Under the pieces are notes generated by a model. That model made no database searches. It saw nothing but the letters and a program-made list of their open reading frames with translations, and had not been told where the DNA came from. Of a DNA stretch of 64,000 nt, positions 33,380 to 42,500 are shown piece after piece. The first letter of the stretch is position 1. Each line of letters begins with the position of its first letter. Position numbers and translations under genes: made by a program. The stretch is from Acidimicrobiaceae bacterium (GTDB taxonomy: Bacteria; Actinomycetota; Acidimicrobiia; Acidimicrobiales; Poriferisodalaceae): contig PBKA01000003.1 of the NCBI GenBank assembly GCA_002721305.1, forward strand, positions 85,570 through 149,569, given 5' to 3'.

Positions 33380-33544
33380 TCCTCTTTGCCATCCTTGACC
33401 GCTAGTTTCACCTTAGGCAGTCAAATCACCTGTTCGCTCCACAAATGGTGTATTGGGTTCCAGTACACCAGAGGCTCGGACTCCGGTATCGAATTTCGAC
33501 ACCTCATACAGACGTTCCGCCCTTGATCGTTCTATTCTCCGACC

Positions 33545-34738
33545 ATGGACTTTGATTGGCCGGCAGACGATGATTCACGGCGCCTGGAGATTCGCGACTG
33601 GCTGGCTCAAAACGGCGGAGACCCGAGTCAAGAAGCGTTAGCGCATTCAGGTTACGTTGCCCCGCACTGGCCCAGACCCTACGGATTGGAAGCCGATCCA
33701 ATTCACCAACTCATCATCGACGAAGAGTTGGCCGCTGCGGGAGTGAAACGCGCCGCTGGAGGGATCGGACTTGGTTGGGCCGGACCTACGATCTTGTTCG
33801 GCGGCACTCCAAGACAGCAAGAACGATATCTGTGGCCAATTCTGACCGGTGAAGAGATTTGGTGTCAGTTGTTCAGCGAACCGGACAGCGGTTCGGATTT
33901 AGCGAACCTCGCTACTCGAGCTGTTCGCGATGGCGACAGATACATCGTCAACGGTTCAAAGATCTGGTCATCGGGAGCGCATCGAAGCCAATTCGGCATC
34001 CTTATCGCCCGTACGGATCCAGATGTACCTAAGCATCGAGGTGTTTCCTATTTCATTTGCCCCATGGACACTCCTGGGCTTGAACTTCAGCCGATCGTCG
34101 ACATGACGACAGCGCATTCGTTCAATCAAACCTTTTTCACTGACATGGAGCTTCCAGTTGACAACCGAATCGGAGAAGAGAACGACGGCTGGCGACTAGC
34201 AAAGGTGACGTTGGGCAACGAGAGAGTGTCACTGTCAGGTGAGGGGGCGCTGTGGGGAAGCGGGCCCAGCGCCAGTGATCTTCTCAATCTCATTCGCGAG
34301 GCGGGAGGTATCAGTGAACCGACACTTCGAGACAAAACTGCTCGGTTGCACATAGAAGGAGAGGTCTTGCGGCTAATCCGCCTTCGCACCTTGACCGCTC
34401 AACTTCAAGGACGACAACCTGGTCCTGAGGCATCGGTTCGTAAAGCCCTAGCGGATGAGCACGGTCAAAACGTGATGCGTTTGGCGAAGGATCTCGCAGG
34501 GACTCACGGAATGCTCACTAACACCGGTCCGTTGGGTGGAAGTCCTCAATTTCCTGTGACCCATGCTGTGGTGGAGGGTTGGCAGAGTTGGCATGGGGGA
34601 TTTTTGTTTTCACCAGCGTTAACCATTGGCGGGGGTACTAGCGAAGTACAACGAAATATTGTCGCTGAACGTGTTTTAGGTTTGCCTCACGACATCGATG
34701 TCCAGTCCGGGCAAACCTGGGGCGAAACTCGTGGCTAA
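33545..34738 (+). CDS. Acyl-CoA dehydrogenase (FadE type)
   Basis: A 397-residue acyl-CoA dehydrogenase. It has WCQLFSEPDSGSDLANL, IVNGSKIWSSGAH, MELPVDNRIGEENDGWRLAKVTLGNER and the C-terminal LTIGGGTSEVQRNIVAERVLGLP. The last motif has Gly in place of the MCAD-type Glu, as in the related gene at 1483-2709; the NER segment may carry the base. The N-terminal domain is shorter than in the divergent neighbour at 32126-33379. It is followed after 18 bases by a fatty-acid-hydroxylase-type membrane protein gene on the same strand, suggesting one transcript for modifying a lipid-like substrate. Confidence 0.92.
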   Translation: MDFDWPADDDSRRLEIRDWLAQNGGDPSQEALAHSGYVAPHWPRPYGLEADPIHQLIIDEELAAAGVKRAAGGIGLGWAGPTILFGGTPRQQERYLWPILTGEEIWCQLFSEPDSGSDLANLATRAVRDGDRYIVNGSKIWSSGAHRSQFGILIARTDPDVPKHRGVSYFICPMDTPGLELQPIVDMTTAHSFNQTFFTDMELPVDNRIGEENDGWRLAKVTLGNERVSLSGEGALWGSGPSASDLLNLIREAGGISEPTLRDKTARLHIEGEVLRLIRLRTLTAQLQGRQPGPEASVRKALADEHGQNVMRLAKDLAGTHGMLTNTGPLGGSPQFPVTHAVVEGWQSWHGGFLFSPALTIGGGTSEVQRNIVAERVLGLPHDIDVQSGQTWGETRG

Positions 34739-34756
34739 CAGGATGCAGGCCTTCTA

Positions 34757-35761
34757 ATGGGATCCAGAAGGACTGCTTTGCAAAGATCATCGGGCTATGA
34801 CCCTCCACCGCTGGATCTGCCACCACTGTTTCAGTCGTCACCTAAGCCTCTTGCTATGTGTCGTTGGTTGGTCACAAAGTTCTTGTGGCCCCAGTCGATG
34901 TTGTGGATCGCTATATCTGTTGTTACCTACCACTTTCTCACCCCAGGGCTTGATCGGTTTCGGTCCCTAGATGTCATCGATGTCTTGGTGCTTTGGGTTC
35001 GAAACGCTGCACTGATGTTGACGATCATTGGGGGTCAGCATTGGTGGCTACATATTCGGAAATCACAGGGGTTGGAGTTCAAATACGAGTCACGTTGGTT
35101 GTCGCAAGGCCGCAAGCTGTTCACCTTCAACCATCAAACTCGGGACAACATGTTTTGGACTCTGGTGAGTGGCGGCGCGGTCGCTGCGTCGTTTGAAGCC
35201 TGCATGTTCCGTCTGTACTCCGCCAACTCGATTCCTCAGATCAAAAGTGTGTGGTTGATCGCCTTAATGACTTTCGCGGTGTTTTGGATCGAGGGGATTC
35301 ATTTCTACTTGAATCATCGCCTTTTGCACTGGCGGCCGTTGTACCGGTCCGTTCATTCGTTGCATCACCGGAACGTGAACACCGGTCCCTGGTCCGGGAT
35401 TTCGATGCACCCGGTAGAACATTTGTTGTATTTCTCGTTGGCTTTTGTTTTCGTCGTCGTACCCGGTTCGCCGTTCGTTGCGACTTTTTGCATGGTGTAT
35501 TTGATGCTGTCGCCATCACCCTCGCACTCCGGGTTTCACCGATTCGTAGTGAACGAAGGCGTCAACTTTCATGGTGGCGATTTGTTCCATAATCTGCACC
35601 ATCGATATTTCGAAGTGAACTATGGAATGTTGCTGCTTCCTTTGGATAAATGGTTCGGTACTTTCCACGATGGCAGCGTCGAGGCTCACGATGAGCTCAG
35701 GGGGCGACGGCAAAGCAACAACGATGCTGCCGTGGGAAGCCAGTCGGAGAAATATTGTTGA
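34757..35761 (+). CDS. Fatty acid hydroxylase/sterol desaturase-family membrane protein
   Basis: A 334-residue integral membrane di-iron protein. Hydrophobic segments lie at about residues 45-65, 80-100, 135-155, 165-185 and 215-245. The histidine clusters of the family are readable in order: HFYLNHRLLH, HSLHHRN, HPVEH, HSGFH and HNLHHRYFEVNYG. These eight or more His residues hold the two irons that activate oxygen for hydroxylation or desaturation of a lipid, sterol or alkyl chain. The family is certain. It lies 18 bases after an acyl-CoA dehydrogenase gene, consistent with lipid modification, but the substrate is not known. Confidence 0.9.
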   Translation: MGSRRTALQRSSGYDPPPLDLPPLFQSSPKPLAMCRWLVTKFLWPQSMLWIAISVVTYHFLTPGLDRFRSLDVIDVLVLWVRNAALMLTIIGGQHWWLHIRKSQGLEFKYESRWLSQGRKLFTFNHQTRDNMFWTLVSGGAVAASFEACMFRLYSANSIPQIKSVWLIALMTFAVFWIEGIHFYLNHRLLHWRPLYRSVHSLHHRNVNTGPWSGISMHPVEHLLYFSLAFVFVVVPGSPFVATFCMVYLMLSPSPSHSGFHRFVVNEGVNFHGGDLFHNLHHRYFEVNYGMLLLPLDKWFGTFHDGSVEAHDELRGRRQSNNDAAVGSQSEKYC

Positions 35762-35829
35762 AGGCGTTTAAGAGGTAGACCTGCTGAGGCCTACACTCAC
35801 CGGCAGCATTTTCGTTCGAATGGAGTCAA

Positions 35830-36186
35830 ATGACGAAGCAAACCTCGATCTGTGGCGCACTTCTTGTCGCGTTGGGTGTGATTGTGACCATCGTGTCTGA
35901 TTCAGGGAGTGTGACATCGCTCATCCCAGCCTTCGTGGGGATAATCTTCCTCGTTTTGGGAATGGCTGCTGCAGCTAAACCGACAATGAGTCACCACTTG
36001 ATGCACATGATGGCTGTGATAGCACTACTTGCGGTGGTGGGCAGTCTCGGTTCGCTCATCGGTCGAGGTAGCACCGGTTGGGCGTTATTCTCCCAATTAG
36101 CCACGGTTATCATTGCCGGTTTCTTGCTGGTGAATGCTATTCAAGCGTTCCGTAATCGACCCCAGCAGTCATCCGAAGAGCCCTAA
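35830..36186 (+). CDS. Small four-helix membrane protein
   Basis: A 118-residue protein with four hydrophobic helices (approximately residues 7-23, 28-46, 59-77 and 85-105) joined by very short loops and ending in a polar tail with RNRPQQSSEEP. I do not recognise a family name. It starts 68 bases after the fatty-acid-hydroxylase gene on the same strand, and a roughly 200-base gap separates it from the following CoA transferase gene. That gap contains a TTGCCGGCAA palindrome and a CACTG/CAGTG hairpin but no gene. No functional motif is seen. Confidence 0.7.
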   Translation: MTKQTSICGALLVALGVIVTIVSDSGSVTSLIPAFVGIIFLVLGMAAAAKPTMSHHLMHMMAVIALLAVVGSLGSLIGRGSTGWALFSQLATVIIAGFLLVNAIQAFRNRPQQSSEEP

Positions 36187-36389
36187 CTCAACGCCTCTTT
36201 GTTAGGGAAGAATGGCAATTTGTTGACTTGCCGGCAATGCCAGAAAGTCATCGAATGACGAGGACGACTGCCCTTTTACCACTGACACTGGCAGTGACCT
36301 TCAATGGTGCGCCCATCATCTGGTAACACCTGAGCGTGCGGCAACGAGTGGGCTCTAAAGTTTGCAATACCTGTCCGGACGGAGAGCCC

Positions 36390-37628
36390 ATGAACGAAGC
36401 TTCAGATACTCCGCCCGCCAGCCCAGAGAACTGGGAGGGCGGTCCTCTAAGTGGCGTTCGCGTCATCGACCTTTCAGCTGTGGTGTCGGGACCGTTTGGG
36501 ACGTCAATCCTCGCCGACCAGGGGGCTGATGTGATCGTCGTTGAGCAAGCCGGGTCGCCTGACATCGTGCGCAGCGCCGGTCCGCTCGCCGAATCGGCAC
36601 AGGGAGTGAGTGCGTTCTTCGCCGCGATGAACCGCAACAAACGATCTATCGCCCTTGACCTCAAAACCGAACGAGGCAAGATGCTCTTAAAGAGCCTTGT
36701 GGCGGTTGCAGACGTAGTCGTACAGAACTTCCGCCCCGGTGCCCTTGAGCGATTGGGTATGGGTTGGGATGTCCTCAGTGAGATCAACCCACAGTTGATC
36801 ATGTGTTCCGTGAGCGGCTTCGGAACCGACGGGCCCTATTCGCATCGCCCAGCGTTCGATCCCATCGTGCAGGCGGTAGCGGGTTATCCGATGGTTCAAG
36901 TTGACGACGACGGTGTCCCTCATTTGATGGCCACGATCGTGTGCGACAAGGTCACATCTCTCAACGTCGCCCAATCGGTGTGTGCGGCGTTAGTAGGGCG
37001 GGCCCACGGAGCGGGCGGTCAGCACATCGAACTAGCAATGGTCGACGCAAGCGTCCACTTTTTGTGGCCTGAAGCAATGTGGAACTACACCTACCTCGAC
37101 CATGAAACCGATATGCCTGACCTGTCGACGATCTACAAGTTGTTCGCCACCTCCGACGGTTACGCCATGGTGTACCCCGTGGCGACCGAAGCGCACTGGC
37201 AGGGGATGTGTTCGGCGTTGGGTCGTGATGATCTGGCTTCCGATCCCCGTTTCGGGGATCTCCAAGGCCGAGTGTTGTACGGGGGTGATGTCAATGATGA
37301 GCTCGAACGCGAGACCGTGAAGTTCACCACTACACAATTGGTCGCGCTGATGGACAAAGCCGACGTTCCGGTCGCTCCGGTCAACACGCGCGAAGCGATG
37401 ATTGTCGACCCCCACATTCAGCATCGCGGGCTCATCGTTGAGTCTGTCCACCCGACCGCTGGTCGAGTCCGTTCGGTCCGACCACCGGCTCGTTTCTCCG
37501 CGACGCCAAGCGGTGCCGCTCGACCTGCTCCAATGTTCGGGCAACATACCGATGAGGTGCTGTCGGAACTGCTGGGTCTAGAAAAACAAGAACTCAGCGA
37601 GTTACGTCAGGAAGGCGTGACGGTGTGA
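36390..37628 (+). CDS. CaiB/BaiF family (class III) CoA transferase
   Basis: About 412 residues from ATG 36390, chosen because GGAGAG lies six bases upstream; an ATG at 36336 would add 18 residues without such support. It has VIDLSAVVSGPFGTSILADQGADVIVVEQ, NRNKRSIALDL, ENPQLIMCSVSGFG-type and ATIVCDKVTSLN segments. The Asp of VCDK is the likely catalytic residue that forms the aspartyl-CoA intermediate. The protein activates an organic acid by taking CoA from another thioester. Its substrate is unknown. It stands between the small membrane-protein gene and the convergent metzincin gene. Confidence 0.9.
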   Translation: MNEASDTPPASPENWEGGPLSGVRVIDLSAVVSGPFGTSILADQGADVIVVEQAGSPDIVRSAGPLAESAQGVSAFFAAMNRNKRSIALDLKTERGKMLLKSLVAVADVVVQNFRPGALERLGMGWDVLSEINPQLIMCSVSGFGTDGPYSHRPAFDPIVQAVAGYPMVQVDDDGVPHLMATIVCDKVTSLNVAQSVCAALVGRAHGAGGQHIELAMVDASVHFLWPEAMWNYTYLDHETDMPDLSTIYKLFATSDGYAMVYPVATEAHWQGMCSALGRDDLASDPRFGDLQGRVLYGGDVNDELERETVKFTTTQLVALMDKADVPVAPVNTREAMIVDPHIQHRGLIVESVHPTAGRVRSVRPPARFSATPSGAARPAPMFGQHTDEVLSELLGLEKQELSELRQEGVTV

Positions 37629-37744
37629 GCTAGTTCGCGTCTATGTGTCTGCTAGGTATCGAGGGCGAACAGTAAATGTTCAGATGAAATAATCCGAGCC
37701 GGTGTTGCGAGGGTCATGGCGGGTTGTGCGCCTAGATAATTGGT

Positions 37745-39682
37745 TCAGTAGCTCCAGGTGACTTTGTCGCGGTTGGTGGGATGGTTCGTCTCGACTCCCT
37801 CAGTCGCGATGTGAAGCTCGTAGAGTCGCTCTGCGAAGGCGTCCCAGCCTGGATCCTGGTTGCCGCACGCTCTCCAAGGTTTTTCAACCAGTTCTTGGTA
37901 GCGGGCATCTTTGGGTATTCCGAGAGCCGAAGCGGCTTCCTCGATGCTCATTCCGTGGGTAGTTCTTGGGTCTAGGTGAATTGCCATACCGGCAAGGTCG
38001 TCTTCGTTCCAAGGCTTGGTCGTGTAGGACGTGTTTTGAGGCTCCCAAAACGACATGGAACTGTGTCCGCACGCGCTGTGATCTACGCCTAACGCGTGTC
38101 CTGTCTCATGAAAGTTGATCGTGCAGCAGGGATTGTTGACTTCTTGGCCGATGGCCATGTTGCGTATCCATCCGAGATCAGATCGATTCATGTCGCTCTG
38201 CTCAATAACAAATTTGTTGTGGTAGGTGAAGCCCCGTGACTTTGAATAATTCGGGTTGCCCGCTCCGCTTCTGGCGGTGCCGTCGCTGAAGTAGGCGCCG
38301 TTGCCATCTCGTTGACATGGTTGCTGGAGCTTGCTTTGGCGACCGTGAGGTTCCACTCCGACGATCATCCATGGTTCGCATAATGGTAAGAATTCCGGGA
38401 AATTCACTTCGTCTATCGAGGTTGCGAATCGGGGGTCTAAGTGTGGTGCTATTGCTGCGACCAGTTCCATCATTTGTGCTACCGCCCACCAATTTCCAAT
38501 TTCTATCTCGCTTCCGAAGAGGAAGTAGCGAAGCTTCGGCGAGTAGTCACGAATGGTTTTGTTGTCCTCAATTTTCCATACCGAGTAGTCGGGCTCCTCT
38601 GCCCCGCTGATGTGTCGACCGTTGTAGGACGCGAACGCATGGACCAAAGCCTCAACTGTTGGAGCGGGGACCGCTAGATCGGTATAACGACTGAGATCAA
38701 CTGTTATTCCGTCGGGGATCGACAGGTTCTGCTGGGCGCTAGTCAAGGGCGGATATTCGAAGTCCGAAAACATTCTCGACTCACATTCGGTACCACCTGG
38801 ATGAACCGTGACTAGGTCGACGTCGACCGTTGCTCTGGGTCCTTCCAAACTTGGAAGTTCAGCTTGATAAGCACCATTGTTGGATATTGGCACCTCGACT
38901 TGCTGATACCACAACAATCCGAAGCCGCCGTTGTGGTGGTTTCTGTGGTCGTCAGAGCTGACACCAGACGGTCGGGTCCGTAGGTACATCTTGGACAACT
39001 CCGGTTCTTCTTCGAACTCCCAGACAACTTCAGTCCCGTCGGCTGTAGCTGTGTAGGTGATCGCGGCGGTCGCTGAGGCGCACGTTATGGGTACTGCTTG
39101 AGGCGTGGTCGTGGTGGGCGTAGCTGAGCTAGCCGCTCCGATTGAAATGCAGGCTCCGCCGGTTTCGGCTTGGCCTTGGTCACCTGCTCCGATACAGATT
39201 CCCTGCTCAGGGACGTTTAATTCAAAACTTAAGCTGAAGTCACCTCCTGATGGCATGCCCATTTGGAAGTTTGAGAGGTCACAGGTGGCCAAACCGGTTC
39301 GAGCCAGCGTGGCTAAATCATTTGCTGTGCAGACCAGAACGAAAACCGGAGCACCAGCCCAGCCTTGCCCGTCAACATTTAAAGTCCACCGACCTGGTTC
39401 AGACACGGTTGCAGCAAATTGTCCATCTGGGGACACAACAAGGTCAACAGATCCCTTATTGGTGTCAGTTGCTGTTTGGGTTGCCGGGGCTTGGGTGGTC
39501 GTCGGTGCCGCCGGGGCAGTGGTGACGGGTGGGGCCGCAGTTGTTGACGTCGTCGGCACTGGAGCACTAGTGGTTTCCGAAACAACGGACCCAGACGTAG
39601 TCGGTGTGCTTGTGGTCGACTCTCCCCCACCACAAGCCGACAAAGACAACAAAACAGCAGCGAACCCTATGCCAAATCTCAT
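37745..39682 (-). CDS. Predicted lipoprotein with metzincin-type zinc protease domain
   Basis: A 645-residue exported protein. The N-terminus is a lipoprotein signal with lipobox LSAC (Cys17), then a 60-residue Ser/Thr/Pro linker typical of surface lipoproteins. A beta-rich domain with Cys residues spans about 75-185, and an unassigned region runs to about 480. The protease motif NFHETGHALGVDH gives His525-Glu526-x-x-His529-x-x-Gly532-x-x-His535, the HExxHxxGxxH zinc site of metzincins. SSMSFW at 541-546 is the expected Met-turn, and KPWNEDDLAGM resembles the closing helix of matrixins. It probably digests proteins outside the cell while anchored to the membrane. Neighbouring genes show no functional link. 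Confidence 0.85.
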   Translation of the reverse strand: MRFGIGFAAVLLSLSACGGGESTTSTPTTSGSVVSETTSAPVPTTSTTAAPPVTTAPAAPTTTQAPATQTATDTNKGSVDLVVSPDGQFAATVSEPGRWTLNVDGQGWAGAPVFVLVCTANDLATLARTGLATCDLSNFQMGMPSGGDFSLSFELNVPEQGICIGAGDQGQAETGGACISIGAASSATPTTTTPQAVPITCASATAAITYTATADGTEVVWEFEEEPELSKMYLRTRPSGVSSDDHRNHHNGGFGLLWYQQVEVPISNNGAYQAELPSLEGPRATVDVDLVTVHPGGTECESRMFSDFEYPPLTSAQQNLSIPDGITVDLSRYTDLAVPAPTVEALVHAFASYNGRHISGAEEPDYSVWKIEDNKTIRDYSPKLRYFLFGSEIEIGNWWAVAQMMELVAAIAPHLDPRFATSIDEVNFPEFLPLCEPWMIVGVEPHGRQSKLQQPCQRDGNGAYFSDGTARSGAGNPNYSKSRGFTYHNKFVIEQSDMNRSDLGWIRNMAIGQEVNNPCCTINFHETGHALGVDHSACGHSSMSFWEPQNTSYTTKPWNEDDLAGMAIHLDPRTTHGMSIEEAASALGIPKDARYQELVEKPWRACGNQDPGWDAFAERLYELHIATEGVETNHPTNRDKVTWSY

Positions 39683-39713
39683 AAACCCAAACTACGCGAG
39701 ATTGCTTGGTCGT

Positions 39714-41249
39714 TCACGAGGAGTAGGTTTCACGTAACCGGTTCTTCAAGATTTTGCCCAACTCGTTTTTGGGCATCGCTTCGGCGAACTCGACGCGACG
39801 GGGCACTTTGTACCCACCGATCAGCCCACGGCAGTGGTCGATGACTGCTTCAGCTTCGAGAGCTGTTTCGGGCTTTGCAACAATAACGGCAGTGACAAGT
39901 TGACCTAAGCGTTCGTCGGGGATTCCGATGACTGCGCATTCATGAATGTCTGGATGTTGATAGAGCGCTGTTTCAACCTCTGACGAATAAACATTTTCGC
40001 CGCCAGTGATGATGAGATCTTTTTCTCGGTCCACGAGGTACACGTATCCGTCTTCGTCGATTCGCGCGATGTCGCCTGTGCGTAGCCATCCGTTCTGCAA
40101 TGCAGCCGCGGTTTCCTCAGGCAGATTGAGGTAACCCTTGGTGATATTCGGTCCTCTGGCCAGAAGGACTCCTGTTTCCCCTGAAGGAAGTGTGTTCCCA
40201 TCAAGGTCGATCACCTTCAGATCAACAAGACAGTTCGGTCGACCTACTGAAGCGAGTAGTGGAGAATCGTCTTGAACTGCCTGCCGGAATTCTTCGGGAT
40301 CGAAAACGGTCAGATCGGGGGAAGTTTCGGTGAGACCGTAACAGTTGAACAGCAACGTGTGTGGGAAGCCTTCCGCTGTTCTTCTTATCCACGCTGGGTC
40401 CATGGGTGACGCTCCGAATCCCATCATCCGGAGCGACCGCGTATCAGCGGACTCCATTGCTGGGTCTGTGAGGGTCATCATCAACATGGTTGGCACGGCG
40501 ATAGTCATGGTGACTTGTTGTTCGCTGATCGCGTTCAGGAATCCTCCTGGGGAGAACATCGGCAGGTAGGTGTGGGTTGCGCCGATCAGCATCCAGCCGG
40601 TCGCCAACAAGTCAGCTGAGTGGAACATGGGTGCTAAATGTAAGTAGGTGTCGTCGGGTTGGCCTCGAGTTGCCAGAGTGAACGCTGATGCACACGAAAT
40701 GATGTTCGAGTGACTTAGACGCACTCCTTTGCTTCGTCCAGTGGTGCCACCCGTATAAAGAATGAGAGCGTCATCGTCAGGGGATGCCTCTACTACATCG
40801 ACATCTTGGGCAGCGTGGAAGAGTTGCTGATAGCTGTCCAGCCCATTGTTTTGTGACCCTGTGAGGTTGATTAATTTGTTGCGCCAGGGCAGCAGCTCGG
40901 TGGAGTTGAAAGTCTCGATGAAGTCGTTTTCGACGAAAATCGCTTCGCAGGTCGAATCTTGCAGAATGTGGGCTATTTCTGGAGGCGCGAGTCGCCAGTT
41001 GATCGGTACTGCGACCACTCCTGCATGGAACGCTCCCCACTTGAGTTCATCAAACAGCGCCGAGTTACGTGCATAAATAGCGACCCGTTGACCTGGATTG
41101 ACACCTAGTTCTTGCAGCATTCCTGCGGCTACGGAGATTCGGGAACTGAAGTCTCGCCAGCTAAGGGACTGTGACCCCTCAACGACCGCTGTTCGGTTGC
41201 CGTAGTGGCGACCGATGCGGCTCATCTCCTCCCCTAACGTGAGCATCAT
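39714..41249 (-). CDS. Long-chain-type acyl-CoA synthetase (AMP-forming ligase)
   Basis: About 511 residues from ATG 41249 (an adjacent ATG is at 41246); an upstream extension to 41339 would overlap the preceding gene and is unlikely. The ANL-superfamily motifs are ALILYTGGTTGRSKGVRLSH (phosphate loop), FNCYGLTETSPDLT (acid-binding segment), NGWLRTGDIARIDEDGYVYLVDREKDLI (hinge region) and the C-terminal PKNELGKILKN, which includes the catalytic Lys. It activates a carboxylic acid as an acyl-adenylate, then forms the CoA thioester. It lies 40 bases downstream of a small gene at 41290, in a minus-strand set with two QueG-like iron-sulfur proteins. Confidence 0.9.
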   Translation of the reverse strand: MMLTLGEEMSRIGRHYGNRTAVVEGSQSLSWRDFSSRISVAAGMLQELGVNPGQRVAIYARNSALFDELKWGAFHAGVVAVPINWRLAPPEIAHILQDSTCEAIFVENDFIETFNSTELLPWRNKLINLTGSQNNGLDSYQQLFHAAQDVDVVEASPDDDALILYTGGTTGRSKGVRLSHSNIISCASAFTLATRGQPDDTYLHLAPMFHSADLLATGWMLIGATHTYLPMFSPGGFLNAISEQQVTMTIAVPTMLMMTLTDPAMESADTRSLRMMGFGASPMDPAWIRRTAEGFPHTLLFNCYGLTETSPDLTVFDPEEFRQAVQDDSPLLASVGRPNCLVDLKVIDLDGNTLPSGETGVLLARGPNITKGYLNLPEETAAALQNGWLRTGDIARIDEDGYVYLVDREKDLIITGGENVYSSEVETALYQHPDIHECAVIGIPDERLGQLVTAVIVAKPETALEAEAVIDHCRGLIGGYKVPRRVEFAEAMPKNELGKILKNRLRETYSS

Positions 41250-41289
41250 CGACAAAGGCCATTTCTTGTTGGAACTAGGACGGTGATTG

Positions 41290-41646
41290 TCATCTTCGCG
41301 TGGGTGGGGGGTCACCTTTGTACAAGTTCTTGACCCCACCTTCGAAGTACGACTCGGCTGCCGCGTCTTTGAAACGAGCTGATGCTTCGTACTCTTCTAT
41401 GGGATATTCGTCGTGTTCCGCAACAACTCGAATTTCGGTGACGTCACGGATATCTAGTCCTAAGCGCTCGGCTATCTCGGCATCCGACAAACCACGTTTG
41501 CGTGATCCGTCGTCGGGAAGAAATTCGTTGATGTCGACCTGGTAGGAGTTCGTCAATGCTACGACTTCTTTTCGATAGCGTTCATAGAGGTCAGGGTCCA
41601 CTACATGGAAACCGTTGATCTCTCCGCGTTCGGTCGGTTTGGTCAT
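41290..41646 (-). CDS. Small protein with helix-turn-helix-like segment
   Basis: A 118-residue protein from ATG 41646, whose first bases overlap the preceding stop as ATGA, so translation is coupled to the iron-sulfur gene before it. The middle part (LSDAEIAERLGLDIRDVTEIRVVAE) has the length and spacing of a DNA-binding helix-turn-helix like that of sigma-70 region 4 or small regulators. The rest is charged and mostly helical. It could be a regulator or an accessory subunit of the neighbouring proteins. I do not recognise a named family. An in-frame ATG at 41691 is much less likely. Confidence 0.6.
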   Translation of the reverse strand: MTKPTERGEINGFHVVDPDLYERYRKEVVALTNSYQVDINEFLPDDGSRKRGLSDAEIAERLGLDIRDVTEIRVVAEHDEYPIEEYEASARFKDAAAESYFEGGVKNLYKGDPPPTRR

Positions 41647-42500
41647 TGAAGCGCTCGCTCTTTTGACCCCACCGGGCAGGCCCGAATGCACTCAAAGCAT
41701 TGACCTTGACTGACTCCTGAATAGGTGATCGACCACATGGTTCGGGTAAAGAAGCTGCCGTACAGGATCATCTTGCGTTTTCGGGCATCAGGTTCATCTA
41801 GGGCTCGTTCGAGCGCTGCCTGGTAGCCCGGGGTCCAGTAGTGGTACACACGGTCTCGGCATCGTTCAGCGTCATATCGTCGATTAATGATGAGTCCCTG
41901 CTCTATTTCCCCGCCGAGGCAACCGCCGTCGTCGATCGGGCAGACAGCCATACATGGAGTTGTTCCCTGTTCTTCCCACATGTCAACGCATTGAGGCGCG
42001 GGGCATGCTGCTTCTTCAAGGGGTCCGTCAACTGGTAGTGGCAGAGTTGTGAGAATGACAGTCAGGTAGAGGAAGCCGTGGGTCGGGTCGAGAATCGGGC
42101 CAGCTAGGCTTGCGGTACCCGCTCCGGCGACAACAGCAGCAGCTTTGAAATCAAGAAAGGCTTTGTCGTCCTGATCTGTCGCAGTTGGAACGTTCATGGC
42201 GTAATAGCCGTACGTTTCTTCTATGTGTCGGGCCACGGCGCTACCCAACGCAGTCATGCGGTCCGCTGTGCCTGTGGTTTCCATAACTTCGACACGGTCG
42301 CTTTGCCACTCAGCTGCGCGTGGCGCGGCTCCGCCAAGAACGATCATGGACTTCGCATCCTTGAGTAAATCAGAGGGACGAAGCCCGGGTTCAGCATCTT
42401 CGAGAAGCGCCGGGTCGCCCACCCGTGCCACTTCCGCGCCTCGTTTACGAGCCATATCCAACAGACCCGACTTAATTGATAGCCAGTCAAGTTCTTCCAT
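41643..42500 (-). CDS. QueG-like iron-sulfur protein, second of a tandem pair
   Basis: About 285 residues from ATG 42500, which overlaps the TAA of the upstream gene as TAATG. It is a paralogue of its upstream neighbour. The N part has SDLLKDAKSMIVLGGAAP and HTYGYYAMNVPTATDQDDK-like segments that resemble the corrinoid-contacting domain of epoxyqueuosine reductase. The Cys motifs are CPAPQCVDM, PCMAVCPIDDGGC and a C-terminal QCFECIRACPVG, enough for one or two [4Fe-4S] clusters. In QueG the Fe-S clusters feed electrons to cobalamin. The protein here lacks the full QueG C-terminal domain, so a different reductive or electron-transfer role is likely. Confidence 0.75.
   Translation of the reverse strand: MEELDWLSIKSGLLDMARKRGAEVARVGDPALLEDAEPGLRPSDLLKDAKSMIVLGGAAPRAAEWQSDRVEVMETTGTADRMTALGSAVARHIEETYGYYAMNVPTATDQDDKAFLDFKAAAVVAGAGTASLAGPILDPTHGFLYLTVILTTLPLPVDGPLEEAACPAPQCVDMWEEQGTTPCMAVCPIDDGGCLGGEIEQGLIINRRYDAERCRDRVYHYWTPGYQAALERALDEPDARKRKMILYGSFFTRTMWSITYSGVSQGQCFECIRACPVGSKERALQ

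Noticed and set aside
36248..36802. Minus-strand frame opposite the start of the CoA transferase gene
   Set aside because: The CoA transferase motifs on the plus strand are complete; the opposite frame has only Arg/Thr-rich sequence without a domain.
39105..39737. Plus-strand frame with Val/Gly/Ala-rich tail opposite the metzincin lipoprotein start
   Set aside because: It is the complement of the Thr/Pro-rich linker of the lipoprotein, which explains the low complexity.
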